NCBI GenBank assembly: GCA_017519885.1 | Contig: JAFWRO010000058.1 | Span: 1 to 64,000, forward strand | DNA: 64,000 nucleotides | Origin: Liminaster sp017519885 | Lineage (GTDB): Bacteria; Bacteroidota; Bacteroidia; Bacteroidales; UBA3663 | Direction: 5' to 3' | In this document: positions 7,295 to 14,902 of the stretch, in pieces | Position numbering within the stretch: position 1 is the stretch's first letter | How the letters are laid out: the number at the start of each line of letters is the position of its first letter | Translations under genes and position numbers: made by a program | The notes under the pieces: model-generated | What the model was told of the DNA's origin: nothing | Database searches by the model: none | Seen by the model: the letters and a program-made list of their open reading frames with translations, nothing else

Positions 7295-8005
7295 TTACAA
7301 TTGTCCCTTAATCTCATCCAGTTGAATCAGTCCCGCCTTCTCAAGGATGGGCAGAACATTAGAGGCAGCCCTTCGCTTCGATTCGTCCTTCTCGTTCCAA
7401 TACAGTTGATGAAGGTCGTCACGATCCTTGACAATCTCGTGCATCTCCTCATCGTCCATCAGTTGGAGGATGATATGTCCCTTTTTATCTGCACCACTCG
7501 AAACGACATAACAAACCTGATTCTTCAGCATATCACTGGCAATCATTCCACCTGCAATGCCACCGCCAATAGCGCCACCAAGCACTCCGAAAACGCCAGC
7601 CATGGCTCCAGCGTTCATTTGCTCCTTACGGCCAATCTTCCTGTTGACAAAAAGCAGGTCGTTCTGTCCCATCCGTATTGCTCTCGAATAGCCATTGCCG
7701 AAGCGAGCCTTCTCATAGCGAAGATTCCGGCAATTCACATAGATGGTATCTGCCTGCATCACGGCAAAAACTTCCTTCTTCAACATTTTGTCGAGGACCT
7801 TATCGCCAGTCTTCAAAGTAAAGTCGCTTCCACCCCACCATACCTGATGACTCTTACTGTGTTGATCGAAATAGATGGTGTCCAAGGGCTGCCAGCGGCC
7901 GGCTACATAATCTTCGTAAGAGTTGCAGTAACGGCATTGTGCCTTGAGTGAAACGGATGTCAGCATGAGGAGCGACATCAGAAAGAGGACTAAGATTTTC
8001 TTCAT
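7295..8005 (-). CDS. Secreted hypothetical protein with glycine zipper
   Basis: The 236-aa product begins with a signal peptide (cleavage after LKAQ, about residue 22). Residues about 128-155 form a glycine-zipper membrane segment (GAMAGVFGVLGGAIGGGIAGG), of the sort that inserts in membranes or self-associates. The rest is soluble and not recognised; a CRYCNSYEDYV segment follows the signal peptide. It may be periplasmic or bound to the outer membrane. No TAnnTTTG box is visible in its upstream 385-bp region. It is convergent with the metY remnant and its terminator. No function can be assigned. Confidence 0.7.
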   Translation of the reverse strand: MKKILVLFLMSLLMLTSVSLKAQCRYCNSYEDYVAGRWQPLDTIYFDQHSKSHQVWWGGSDFTLKTGDKVLDKMLKKEVFAVMQADTIYVNCRNLRYEKARFGNGYSRAIRMGQNDLLFVNRKIGRKEQMNAGAMAGVFGVLGGAIGGGIAGGMIASDMLKNQVCYVVSSGADKKGHIILQLMDDEEMHEIVKDRDDLHQLYWNEKDESKRRAASNVLPILEKAGLIQLDEIKGQL

Positions 8006-8061
8006 ACGATTTGATGTAATTGAATATTGAAATTAACTCAAGTTTCGCATTTGCTCAACTT

Positions 8062-8112
8062 GAAGGGATATTAAGGGATTATCCTTTAAAATCCCTTAGA
8101 ATCCCATAGAAT
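8062..8112. repeat. AAGGGATT-type palindromic repeat
   Basis: GAAGGGATATTAAGGGATT is followed by its near reverse complement AATCCCTTAGAATCCC, forming a weak hairpin upstream of the sugar transporter. The same family fills the gap at 35404-35541. The rest of the 8006-8343 gap shows nothing else I can name. Confidence 0.55.
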
Positions 8113-8343
8113 CATCAACTTTCGAATTTGCGAAAGTTGAGAAATTAAAGAAATATAGAACACGTCGTTCTTCTACCAAGTAACGTATCAGGGACGAAAT
8201 TATTGTCTTTGCCCGTTTGTTTTTCTCAAAAAGTCGCTGCAATTTGCCCTTATTATGTTGCGAACCTCACGCCGTTTTGTTTCAAAGGCCTCCAAAATTA
8301 TCAAAAAAGACGAATAAATTTTGGATTTACCACATTTATGCCT

Positions 8344-8351
8344 TATCTTTG
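8344..8351 (+). promoter_or_regulatory. -7 promoter box for sugar transporter
   Basis: TATCTTTG, 39 nt before ATG 8391, with a TTTTGG -33-like element at 8319-8324, the spacing expected of a Bacteroidota primary promoter. Confidence 0.75.
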
Positions 8352-8390
8352 CACACGTTTTTATTTACCTTTCATTAATTAATACCTATT

Positions 8391-9863
8391 ATGCAACAAA
8401 ACGAAAAGGGTAGCAAGAGCTACTTGTTTGGTATTGTGTTGGTAGCCGTGTTGGGCGGATTGCTCTTCGGTTACGACACCGCTGTCATTTCTGGTGCCGA
8501 GAAAGGCTTGCAGGCATTCTTCAAGGGAGCCGACGGATTTGTGTACACCGACTTCATGCACGGCTTCACGTCGTCGTCAGCACTCATCGGCTGCATCATC
8601 GGATCGGCACTCTCGGGTCTGTTTGCCACACGCATCGGCCGCAAGCGTTCGCTGTTCTTCGCAGGCATCTGCTTCTTCCTCTCTGCCTGGGGAAGCATGA
8701 GCCCCGAGACGGGCATTCTTGCCTATGGTGAGCCTTCGATGACGCTGCTCGTGGTCTTCAATCTCTACCGCGTGCTTGGCGGCATCGGCGTAGGCATGGC
8801 ATCGGCCATCTGCCCGATGTATATCGGCGAGGTCGCTCCTGCCAACATCCGAGGCATGCTCGTGAGCTGGAACCAGTTTGCCATTATCTTCGGTCAGCTC
8901 GTCGTCTATTTCGTCAACCTCGTCATCCTGGGTTCACATGCCAACCCCATCTACGATGCCGTGTCGGGCGCAATCACCAATCTCACCGAAGCACAGTGGA
9001 CCATCGAAACCGGCTGGCGCTACATGTTCGGTAGCGAAATGGTGCCCGCAGGTCTCTTCACCCTGCTCATCTGCTTCGTGCCTGAGACTCCACGTTATCT
9101 GGCCATGACCGGTCAGGACGAGAAGGCGCTGCACGTCCTTTCGCGCATCAATGGATATTCGAAGGCCGTTGACATCCTCGACAACATCAAGAACACCGTG
9201 GCCGAGAAGCGTGAGAAACTGTTTGCCTACGGCTTCATCTGCATCTTCGTTGGCGTAATGCTCAGCGTATTCCAGCAGACCGTCGGCATCAATGCCGTGC
9301 TTTACTATGCTCCGCGTATCTTCGCCGATATGGGCATGAACAACCCAATGATGCAAACCGTCATCATGGGCATCGTGAACATCACCTTCACCCTCGTGGC
9401 TGTCTTCACCGTCGAGAAGCTGGGCCGCAAGCCATTGCTCATCACCGGCTCGCTCGGCATGGCCATCGGAGCCTTCGGCGTGGCTGTGACCTTCGGCAAC
9501 GAAGCCCTCAGCATCGTCACCATGCTCAGCATCATGGTTTATTCCGCTTGCTTCATGTTCTCTTGGGGTCCCATCTGCTGGGTATATATCTCCGAGCTCT
9601 TCCCCAACACTATCCGTGGCGCTGCCACCGCCATCGCTGTGGCCTTCCAGTGGATCTTCAACTTCGTCGTAAGCTCCACGTTCGTACCGATGTTCAACAT
9701 GCACCTCACGCCTGGCGACGACTTCGGTCACTGGTTCACCTACGGCCTCTACGGCATCATCTGCGTCATCGCTGCCCTCTTCGTCTGGAAGCTCGTTCCC
9801 GAGACCAAGGGCAAGTCGCTCGAAGACATGTCACGTCTCTGGCGTGAACGCAACAAGAAGTAA
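8391..9863 (+). CDS. MFS sugar porter (XylE-like sugar:H+ symporter)
   Basis: The 490-aa product is a 12-helix major facilitator of the sugar porter family, in the inner membrane. Family signatures are GGLLFGYDTAVISG in helix 1, the RIGRK loop between helices 2 and 3, PMYIGEVAPANIRG after helix 4, the PETPR motif ending helix 6, QQTVGINAVLYYAP in helix 7, and PETKGKSLEDM after helix 12. These match XylE and related xylose or glucose symporters at full length. The exact sugar cannot be read; D-xylose is the nearest characterised substrate. It stands alone with its own promoter and terminator. The terminator is duplicated around the neighbouring LRR gene. Confidence 0.9.
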   Translation: MQQNEKGSKSYLFGIVLVAVLGGLLFGYDTAVISGAEKGLQAFFKGADGFVYTDFMHGFTSSSALIGCIIGSALSGLFATRIGRKRSLFFAGICFFLSAWGSMSPETGILAYGEPSMTLLVVFNLYRVLGGIGVGMASAICPMYIGEVAPANIRGMLVSWNQFAIIFGQLVVYFVNLVILGSHANPIYDAVSGAITNLTEAQWTIETGWRYMFGSEMVPAGLFTLLICFVPETPRYLAMTGQDEKALHVLSRINGYSKAVDILDNIKNTVAEKREKLFAYGFICIFVGVMLSVFQQTVGINAVLYYAPRIFADMGMNNPMMQTVIMGIVNITFTLVAVFTVEKLGRKPLLITGSLGMAIGAFGVAVTFGNEALSIVTMLSIMVYSACFMFSWGPICWVYISELFPNTIRGAATAIAVAFQWIFNFVVSSTFVPMFNMHLTPGDDFGHWFTYGLYGIICVIAALFVWKLVPETKGKSLEDMSRLWRERNKK

Positions 9864-9888
9864 CGCTTGATCGTTGATTTACAGACTG

Positions 9889-9933
9889 GACGGAAACGTC
9901 GGATTCCTTCGGGAATCTACGTTTCCGTCTTTT
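9889..9933 (+). terminator. Hairpin terminator B
   Basis: GACGGAAACGT (9889-9899) pairs with ACGTTTCCGTC (9919-9929) over a GGATTC-cttcg-GAATC inner stem, followed by TTTTATTTT. A near-identical hairpin lies after the LRR gene at 11457. Confidence 0.85.
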
Positions 9934-10128
9934 ATTTTGGAATCTCAACCTAGCAAAACATTATAATAAGAACAAAATTTTCCGAAAAAAAAAAAATAAG
10001 AAGAGAATATTTGTATTTTCAAATAAAAATAGTAAAATTGCAGCGAAAATCAACAACATACGAAAACAAAAAAGTTGTTGACAATAGAGGTCAATTAACA
10101 CGTGGTATTATTGATAATATTTCGAATT

Positions 10129-11436
10129 ATGAAGTTACAATTTCTCAAAACGTTTGCCTTAGCAGCAACATTTGCTTTGGCATTTGCATCCCAGGGGAAA
10201 AGCGAGACCCTTCCTATTCCCGATGATTGCCGTATCATCGACAACATCTGCTTTAAGTTCGACGCGAGCACCAAGACTGCTCTCGTAAGTACCTATGCGA
10301 CATCTCCAGCTGAGCATGGACGCCCCTGGGAGGAATATTACGATTATGATGGTCACAATCTAATCATCCCCTCGACGATAACAATCGATTCAGAAGAATA
10401 CACAGTTGTTGGCTTTGATAATCCTATCCGCAATTTTATGTGGACAGCGAAGATTGACAAAGTGGAGATCCCATCAACCATCGAGGTCATTCCCGAATAT
10501 TTATTTAAGTATGCCGATATCCAGACGGTGGTTCTGCACGAGGGATTGAAAATCATCGGCAACAATGCTTTTGGGAATCAGCCAAGATTAACTGAAATCG
10601 TGCTGCCGGAAAGTTTGGACAGCATCGGTGATGAAGCATTCATTGGCAGCTCGCTCAAGGCCGTCCGTCTGCCCGACAATGCACAGAAGCTTGGCTTCAA
10701 CATATTCTCATATTGCAAATCGTTGGAGCAAGTCATCCTGCCTTCAGGCATTGTTGAAATACCTGGCGGGATGTTCTATGCGACAGCTATCTCCTCGATT
10801 ACGCTACCATCAACAATTGCCGTCATAGGCAAGAATGCATTTATGGAAACAAAGCTGGAGGCGATAGAATTGCCCCATTCGCTACGCACCATCGAGGAAT
10901 ACGCTTTCTTTGAGTTACCCTTGTCATCCATCAAATTCAATGATGAACTGGAAGAGATAGGTGACTATGCCTTTGCCAAGTTAAACGGCACGGTCATTCA
11001 GCTCTACCTTCCCCTTAATATGAAAAGCATCGGGCAAAATGCTTTCTGGAAGTCACCTGTCAAGGAAGTCGTATTGCAGAAGAATTTGCAGAGCATCGGC
11101 GAAAAGGCTTTTGCTGAATGTCCGATTGAGAAGGTGGTTTCGCTCATTGAGCAACCCCGCTACACTCCATTGCCGTCCCAGGCCTTCGATGACAACGTCT
11201 TCCTCTACCAACCCCTCTATGTACCCACGGGGCTTGTCGATGAATACAGGCGTGTTATCTACTGGAACAAGTTCTACGACATCTTCGAGATGGACATGTC
11301 ACCGTTGGAGAGCGTTACCATGGACAATGGAACCCCACGCTACTACTCCATCGATGGCAAAAAGCTTGCAGCTCCTGAAAAGGGCCTTTTCATCATCCAG
11401 AAAGACGGCAAAAGCCAGAAGATACTAAAGAAATAA
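10129..11436 (+). CDS. BspA-like leucine-rich-repeat (LRR_5) surface protein 2
   Basis: The 435-aa product starts at ATG 10129, giving a signal peptide (MKLQFLKTFALAATFALAFASQG); a GTG 27 nt upstream is less likely. Residues about 115-370 hold LRR_5 repeats such as LPESLDSIGDEAF and LPSTIAVIGKNAF. The chain ends in the surface-protein tail YYSIDGKKLAAPEKGLFIIQ, a clearer version of the one on LRR protein 1. A secreted or surface adhesin role is inferred from BspA. No clear TAnnTTTG box precedes it, only AT-rich DNA. It lies between terminator hairpins B and B', the same arrangement as LRR gene 1, with the opposite orientation relative to its neighbour. Confidence 0.87.
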   Translation: MKLQFLKTFALAATFALAFASQGKSETLPIPDDCRIIDNICFKFDASTKTALVSTYATSPAEHGRPWEEYYDYDGHNLIIPSTITIDSEEYTVVGFDNPIRNFMWTAKIDKVEIPSTIEVIPEYLFKYADIQTVVLHEGLKIIGNNAFGNQPRLTEIVLPESLDSIGDEAFIGSSLKAVRLPDNAQKLGFNIFSYCKSLEQVILPSGIVEIPGGMFYATAISSITLPSTIAVIGKNAFMETKLEAIELPHSLRTIEEYAFFELPLSSIKFNDELEEIGDYAFAKLNGTVIQLYLPLNMKSIGQNAFWKSPVKEVVLQKNLQSIGEKAFAECPIEKVVSLIEQPRYTPLPSQAFDDNVFLYQPLYVPTGLVDEYRRVIYWNKFYDIFEMDMSPLESVTMDNGTPRYYSIDGKKLAAPEKGLFIIQKDGKSQKILKK

Positions 11437-11456
11437 GACTTGCACAAAACAAAAAA

Positions 11457-11500
11457 GACGGAAACGTCGGATGCCTTCGAGGATCTACGTTTCCGTTATT
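11457..11500 (+). terminator. Hairpin terminator B' (second copy)
   Basis: GACGGAAACGT (11457-11467) pairs with ACGTTTCCGTT (11487-11497), then a long T tract. It differs from terminator B at only a few positions, mostly in the loop. Confidence 0.84.
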
Positions 11501-11512
11501 TTTTTCATTTTC

Positions 11513-12904
11513 TCACTCCCCAATCACACGGAACGACAGGTTGGTGCATGTGACATCCATCCTGCAGATTTGTTCGGCGAGGAGGTTCATGTTGTGGAAA
11601 CGGTCGTAGTCGGAGGGACCCCCTCTTTCCCCCTGCTTAGGGGGAAGACTTGTTTGTCCGGGCTTAGTTCCTCCCCCATTAAGGGGGATAAGAGAGGGTC
11701 TAGGCATCGCATCAAGATCCTCAGTCCAGGGGGCGAGGATGAGGAGAGAGCCTTCGGCACAGGCGAAGAAACGCTCGCCTTCGGGCTTCTTCGTGATGGG
11801 TTCCTTCTGCAGATGGATGAGGGGAAGGCGGGAGTTGATAGCGATGTTCTTCATTTCGAGTTCGCCAGGAGAGATGCCGGGCGTGACGAGGACGGTGTCG
11901 TTCTGGGCAGCTTTGACCCAGGCCTCTCGATCTTGGAGCCACGCCTGGGTATCGATGTAGCGCACCTTGGTGCGCGTCCCGAGGGGATAAGGGAGGGCGG
12001 TGTAGCCATGCTCGAGGCGCTCTTCGAGGGTGAGCTGTTCCATACGTGCCATGCGATGGCAAAAGACCTGCGCCTTCAGCGGCTTGCGCAGCAGGAAGAA
12101 GTTGCCGAAGGCGGAGTAGCGCACACCAGCGATGGTGAGGCACAGGCAGCTCTGCATAAACTGCGGCACGCGCGCCTTCAGGATGGCACGCCGCGGGTTG
12201 TCCTTCACATACGCCAGCATAGCCTCCAACTGGTTCGGTGCAAAAAGCACCGAATCATCGTAGTTATCATCGAACAGCGGCCGTTGTTCGCGAGGGAGGG
12301 AGGCGTAGTATCGCGCACGTTGGGCGCTGGACATGCGGCGCAAATCGGGAGGCGTTGCAGCCAAGGATGGCTGCGACACGGACACGGGAGAATCCAGGAT
12401 GGGCGGGGTGTCGATAGCTGGGCGCAAGGTGGTGTCTGCTGGGGTCAGTGTGGTGGTGTCTGCTGAGGTCGGTGTGGAGGTGTCGGTGTCACCAGCCATC
12501 ATTGGCTGGGACGAAGGCGCATCGACCCCCGTTATGGCGCGCCAGCGCTTCGTGCAGGCGGCCTTGAAGCCCCAGATCACCCTCCCCACGCTCACGTCCA
12601 TGCGTTCCTCAACGAAGAGGACGCCGTGGAAGTGATCGGGCATGGCAACCTTGCCGAGGATGCGGAGGTGACGGCCGTGGAGAAGCTCGGCGTCGGGGAT
12701 TTTCTCCCACTCTTCCTCCACCGCCCTGCCCAGCGGAGTGAGGTCAACAGCGGGATGGACAGGGTCCATATTGAGCTTGCCAAAGAGGGGATCGCGATGA
12801 GCGATGACGATGGTGATGAGGTAGATGCCGCGCTCGTAATAGTCGTGGCCTTTGTAACGCGGACGGTGGGAGGGGTATTGAAAGACGGGGCAGTCTTGAG
12901 GCAT
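11513..12904 (-). CDS. RAYT-like HUH (Y1) transposase-domain protein with insert and DprA-like C-terminus
   Basis: The 463-aa product has a REP-associated tyrosine transposase-like domain. Its first half (residues 16-125) includes the HUH motif in AMPDHFHGVLF (H91, H93). A Ser/Thr/Pro-rich insert of about 75 residues (130-200) follows, then the second half with FDDNYDDSVL (candidate catalytic Tyr215) and YVKDNPRRA. The remaining 200 residues are extra: VTPGISPGELE (340-350) and CAEGSLLILAPW (382-393) recall the nucleotide-binding fold of DprA/LOG proteins, an inference. Residues 402-430 are encoded by an inserted REP-like element. ATG 12904 is chosen because a -7 box lies just upstream. Such domesticated proteins are thought to move or process REP hairpins. 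Confidence 0.78.
   Translation of the reverse strand: MPQDCPVFQYPSHRPRYKGHDYYERGIYLITIVIAHRDPLFGKLNMDPVHPAVDLTPLGRAVEEEWEKIPDAELLHGRHLRILGKVAMPDHFHGVLFVEERMDVSVGRVIWGFKAACTKRWRAITGVDAPSSQPMMAGDTDTSTPTSADTTTLTPADTTLRPAIDTPPILDSPVSVSQPSLAATPPDLRRMSSAQRARYYASLPREQRPLFDDNYDDSVLFAPNQLEAMLAYVKDNPRRAILKARVPQFMQSCLCLTIAGVRYSAFGNFFLLRKPLKAQVFCHRMARMEQLTLEERLEHGYTALPYPLGTRTKVRYIDTQAWLQDREAWVKAAQNDTVLVTPGISPGELEMKNIAINSRLPLIHLQKEPITKKPEGERFFACAEGSLLILAPWTEDLDAMPRPSLIPLNGGGTKPGQTSLPPKQGERGGPSDYDRFHNMNLLAEQICRMDVTCTNLSFRVIGE
11617..11700. repeat. REP-like double hairpin inside the RAYT-like gene
   Basis: Two C/G hairpins, TCTTTCCCCC-tgctta-GGGGGAAGA (11624-11648) and TCCCCC-attaa-GGGGGA (about 11672-11687), sit within an outer inverted repeat (about 11617-11633 with 11683-11700). 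The element is in frame and adds about 29 residues to the protein. Confidence 0.8.
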
Positions 12905-12956
12905 GGTCGGATGAGGTGCTGAGTATGTGTTGGCAGTGGCAGGTCGATTAACGTTG

Positions 12957-12964
12957 CAAATATA
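12957..12964 (-). promoter_or_regulatory. -7 promoter box for RAYT-like gene
   Basis: TATATTTG on the minus strand, 52 nt before ATG 12904; it supports that start over the longer reading frame. Confidence 0.65.
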
Positions 12965-13146
12965 CGCCTTTTTTTCGACATTATTTCGAGACTTGCAAAT
13001 ATTCTTTCTGTTTTTTGTCGGGAAAGCATCGGTCTTCGCGTATTTGCAAAGGAGGGTTGACAAAAGATTGAGTAAAAAACTTAACTTTCGTCTTTCGCCC
13101 CTGCAACATTGAGTAAACTTCACTTAATTCGACCCAATTCAAGGGT

Positions 13147-13238
13147 CACCCCTCACCCCATGTATTATATTCATACCTCCCCCCCTTTATAGGGGGAGGG
13201 AGGTGAATATATATATACATAGGGGGGTGGATGGGGGC
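13147..13238. repeat. Long inverted repeat with C/G-rich hairpin
   Basis: An inner hairpin (TTCATACCTCCCCCCC with GGGGGAGGGAGGTGAA, about 13170-13208) is framed by an outer imperfect pair (CACCCCTCACCCCATGTAT with ATACATAGGGGGGTGGATG). It lies between the RAYT promoter and the next gene and resembles the REP-like elements. Other DNA between 12965 and 13271 shows nothing recognisable. Confidence 0.75.
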
Positions 13239-13271
13239 CCAGAATTGAAATTTATGGAAACATTAAGTTTT

Positions 13272-14834
13272 TTAGTCAATCATGAAATCTTCGATATTGT
13301 CGAACACGCATTTCTGGAAATATTCGGCCACCTGGGCATAGCTGTTGAAGGTCGATTCCTTCTGACCTTTCGCCTTGAGGTAGGCTGCGAGGCTCCACGG
13401 GTAATTCTGCATCTTGCGGAAATAGGGAGGAGCCGTGTCCAACGAACGCTTGAAGCAACGGTAAACAGAAGGACTTATCCTGGACTGTACCCATTCTTCG
13501 AATTTTGCTCGCGACTTGCTCAAGAGAATGGGTCGGTTGCCAAGCTTCGGGTGCTTTTGGCTGAACACTATGTAAACCGAGAGCCAAAGACAATTCTTGT
13601 TGAAGCAAGATGCCCTATTCGGACCATCGGTAAAATCTTTCGTGAAATTGACGAGCTTTTCCTCGTCAATACGAGGATGGATGAACGGCGAAGCAGTTTG
13701 CCGAGTGGCGGGACTCGACGAGGCATTCTGCTGTGGTGTAGATTGCGTCGATTCTTCATCCTCCGGGATGGAATCCGCATCGATTACAGGTGAATCAAAA
13801 CCATCGGACTTACCCGAAGTTATCTTGCCGAAAAGGAACAGATCGTAACGCATCCTATTTCCATTGTACAGCTCGCATTTGATGAGATTGGCCCGATGAA
13901 CCCTGGAGAAAAGAAACATGACATTGGATGCATTGACATAACGGTCGAACAAGTATTCCCTATTGAAGAGCATACTCCAGTCGTAAAGGTTTTCGGGGTC
14001 GGTTGTATCGCGCAGGATTTTGAGGATATAGCGATTCTTGACGAGCATCTCCCATTCATTGTCATCGTACAGACAGGCATAATCTTGCACATCGACCGAT
14101 AGTCCATCGATAATTCGGCCCATCAGTTGTTCGTCAAGTTCTGCCAAATCCGCCCAATGCTGCTTAGAGAGTCTCACCAGCCTATCGTTCTTCAGCTTAA
14201 TTGCCGACGCGCGCAGCTTAAAAAGATAATCGTCGGTTCTTTGGTCGACGAATTGCCTGAACTTTGAAATGACGTAATCCTTCAGTTCGTTACCCTGCAT
14301 GAAGGACATCGGATGTTTCATCCGCCGCTGTATGCGATCGAACAGTTCGATGGTCTGGTTGATATAACTTTTAATCGTCGTTTCGATAACAACAGGCACT
14401 TGCACCAGTTCGTCAAGAGGGATTGGACCACCGCTGCCATTTGCCACATTCAATCTCTGGATAAACTCAAGATTCCCATCAGAGACAAACTTGAGATCGT
14501 TGTCCTCGTCACCATCCAAAGCCATCGACATGAGAGAACGAAGGCTATCGGACGAATCAACGAATTGACTGTAGGTGGTTTTAAGTGTCAGATAATTGAG
14601 TATGGAATCACGGGACTCAAGCGCAGAAGGCATAATTTTCATCAGGCTGCGGCATGCATCGAGATATTGGTCGAAAATACGACTCACAAAAAACAATGTT
14701 GCGTTGGAAGAAGGATTGACGAGAAAGAGTCCCTTATCTTCGAGTTTCCAGAAATCTTCAAGGCTCTTACTCAGTCTTTCAACCTTATCCCTTGCAAATA
14801 AATAATCCGAATCGGCATAATCACTATCAAACAT
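13272..14834 (-). CDS. Uncharacterised 520-aa protein
   Basis: I do not recognise this family. The product is soluble, acidic at the start (MFDSDYADSDYLF), mostly helical by composition, with no signal peptide or membrane segment. A low-complexity Ser/Gln/Glu linker (about residues 355-385, EDEESTQSTPQQNASSS) divides an N-terminal domain of about 350 residues from a C-terminal one of about 130. The C-terminal part contains FTDGPNRASCFNKNCLW and ends at FDNIEDFMID. It follows the AlbA_2-riboflavin kinase gene by 68 nt of AT-rich repeat and may be its operon partner. Its other neighbour is a REP-like element and the RAYT gene. Confidence 0.6.
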   Translation of the reverse strand: MFDSDYADSDYLFARDKVERLSKSLEDFWKLEDKGLFLVNPSSNATLFFVSRIFDQYLDACRSLMKIMPSALESRDSILNYLTLKTTYSQFVDSSDSLRSLMSMALDGDEDNDLKFVSDGNLEFIQRLNVANGSGGPIPLDELVQVPVVIETTIKSYINQTIELFDRIQRRMKHPMSFMQGNELKDYVISKFRQFVDQRTDDYLFKLRASAIKLKNDRLVRLSKQHWADLAELDEQLMGRIIDGLSVDVQDYACLYDDNEWEMLVKNRYILKILRDTTDPENLYDWSMLFNREYLFDRYVNASNVMFLFSRVHRANLIKCELYNGNRMRYDLFLFGKITSGKSDGFDSPVIDADSIPEDEESTQSTPQQNASSSPATRQTASPFIHPRIDEEKLVNFTKDFTDGPNRASCFNKNCLWLSVYIVFSQKHPKLGNRPILLSKSRAKFEEWVQSRISPSVYRCFKRSLDTAPPYFRKMQNYPWSLAAYLKAKGQKESTFNSYAQVAEYFQKCVFDNIEDFMID

Positions 14835-14844
14835 CTAGGAGTGA

Positions 14845-14902
14845 CAATTAGCAATTAACAATTAATAATTAACAATTAACAATTAAAAATTTCAATTAGC
14901 AA
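14845..14902. repeat. AATTGTTAATT-type intergenic repeat
   Basis: Serial AATTAACAATTAAT units fill the gap between two minus-strand genes that probably share a transcript. Confidence 0.65.

Noticed and set aside
8934..9731. 265-codon open frame antisense to the sugar transporter
   Set aside because: His/Glu/Asp-rich nonsense composition typical of the complement of a membrane-protein gene.
11471..12466. 331-codon open frame antisense to the RAYT-like gene
   Set aside because: The minus strand carries HUH and PRRA motifs and a promoter box; the plus frame has none.
13276..13608. Short antisense and alternate-frame segments near the end of the 520-aa gene suggesting a frameshift
   Set aside because: The 520-aa frame is continuous and its C-terminus keeps normal composition, so no frameshift is needed.
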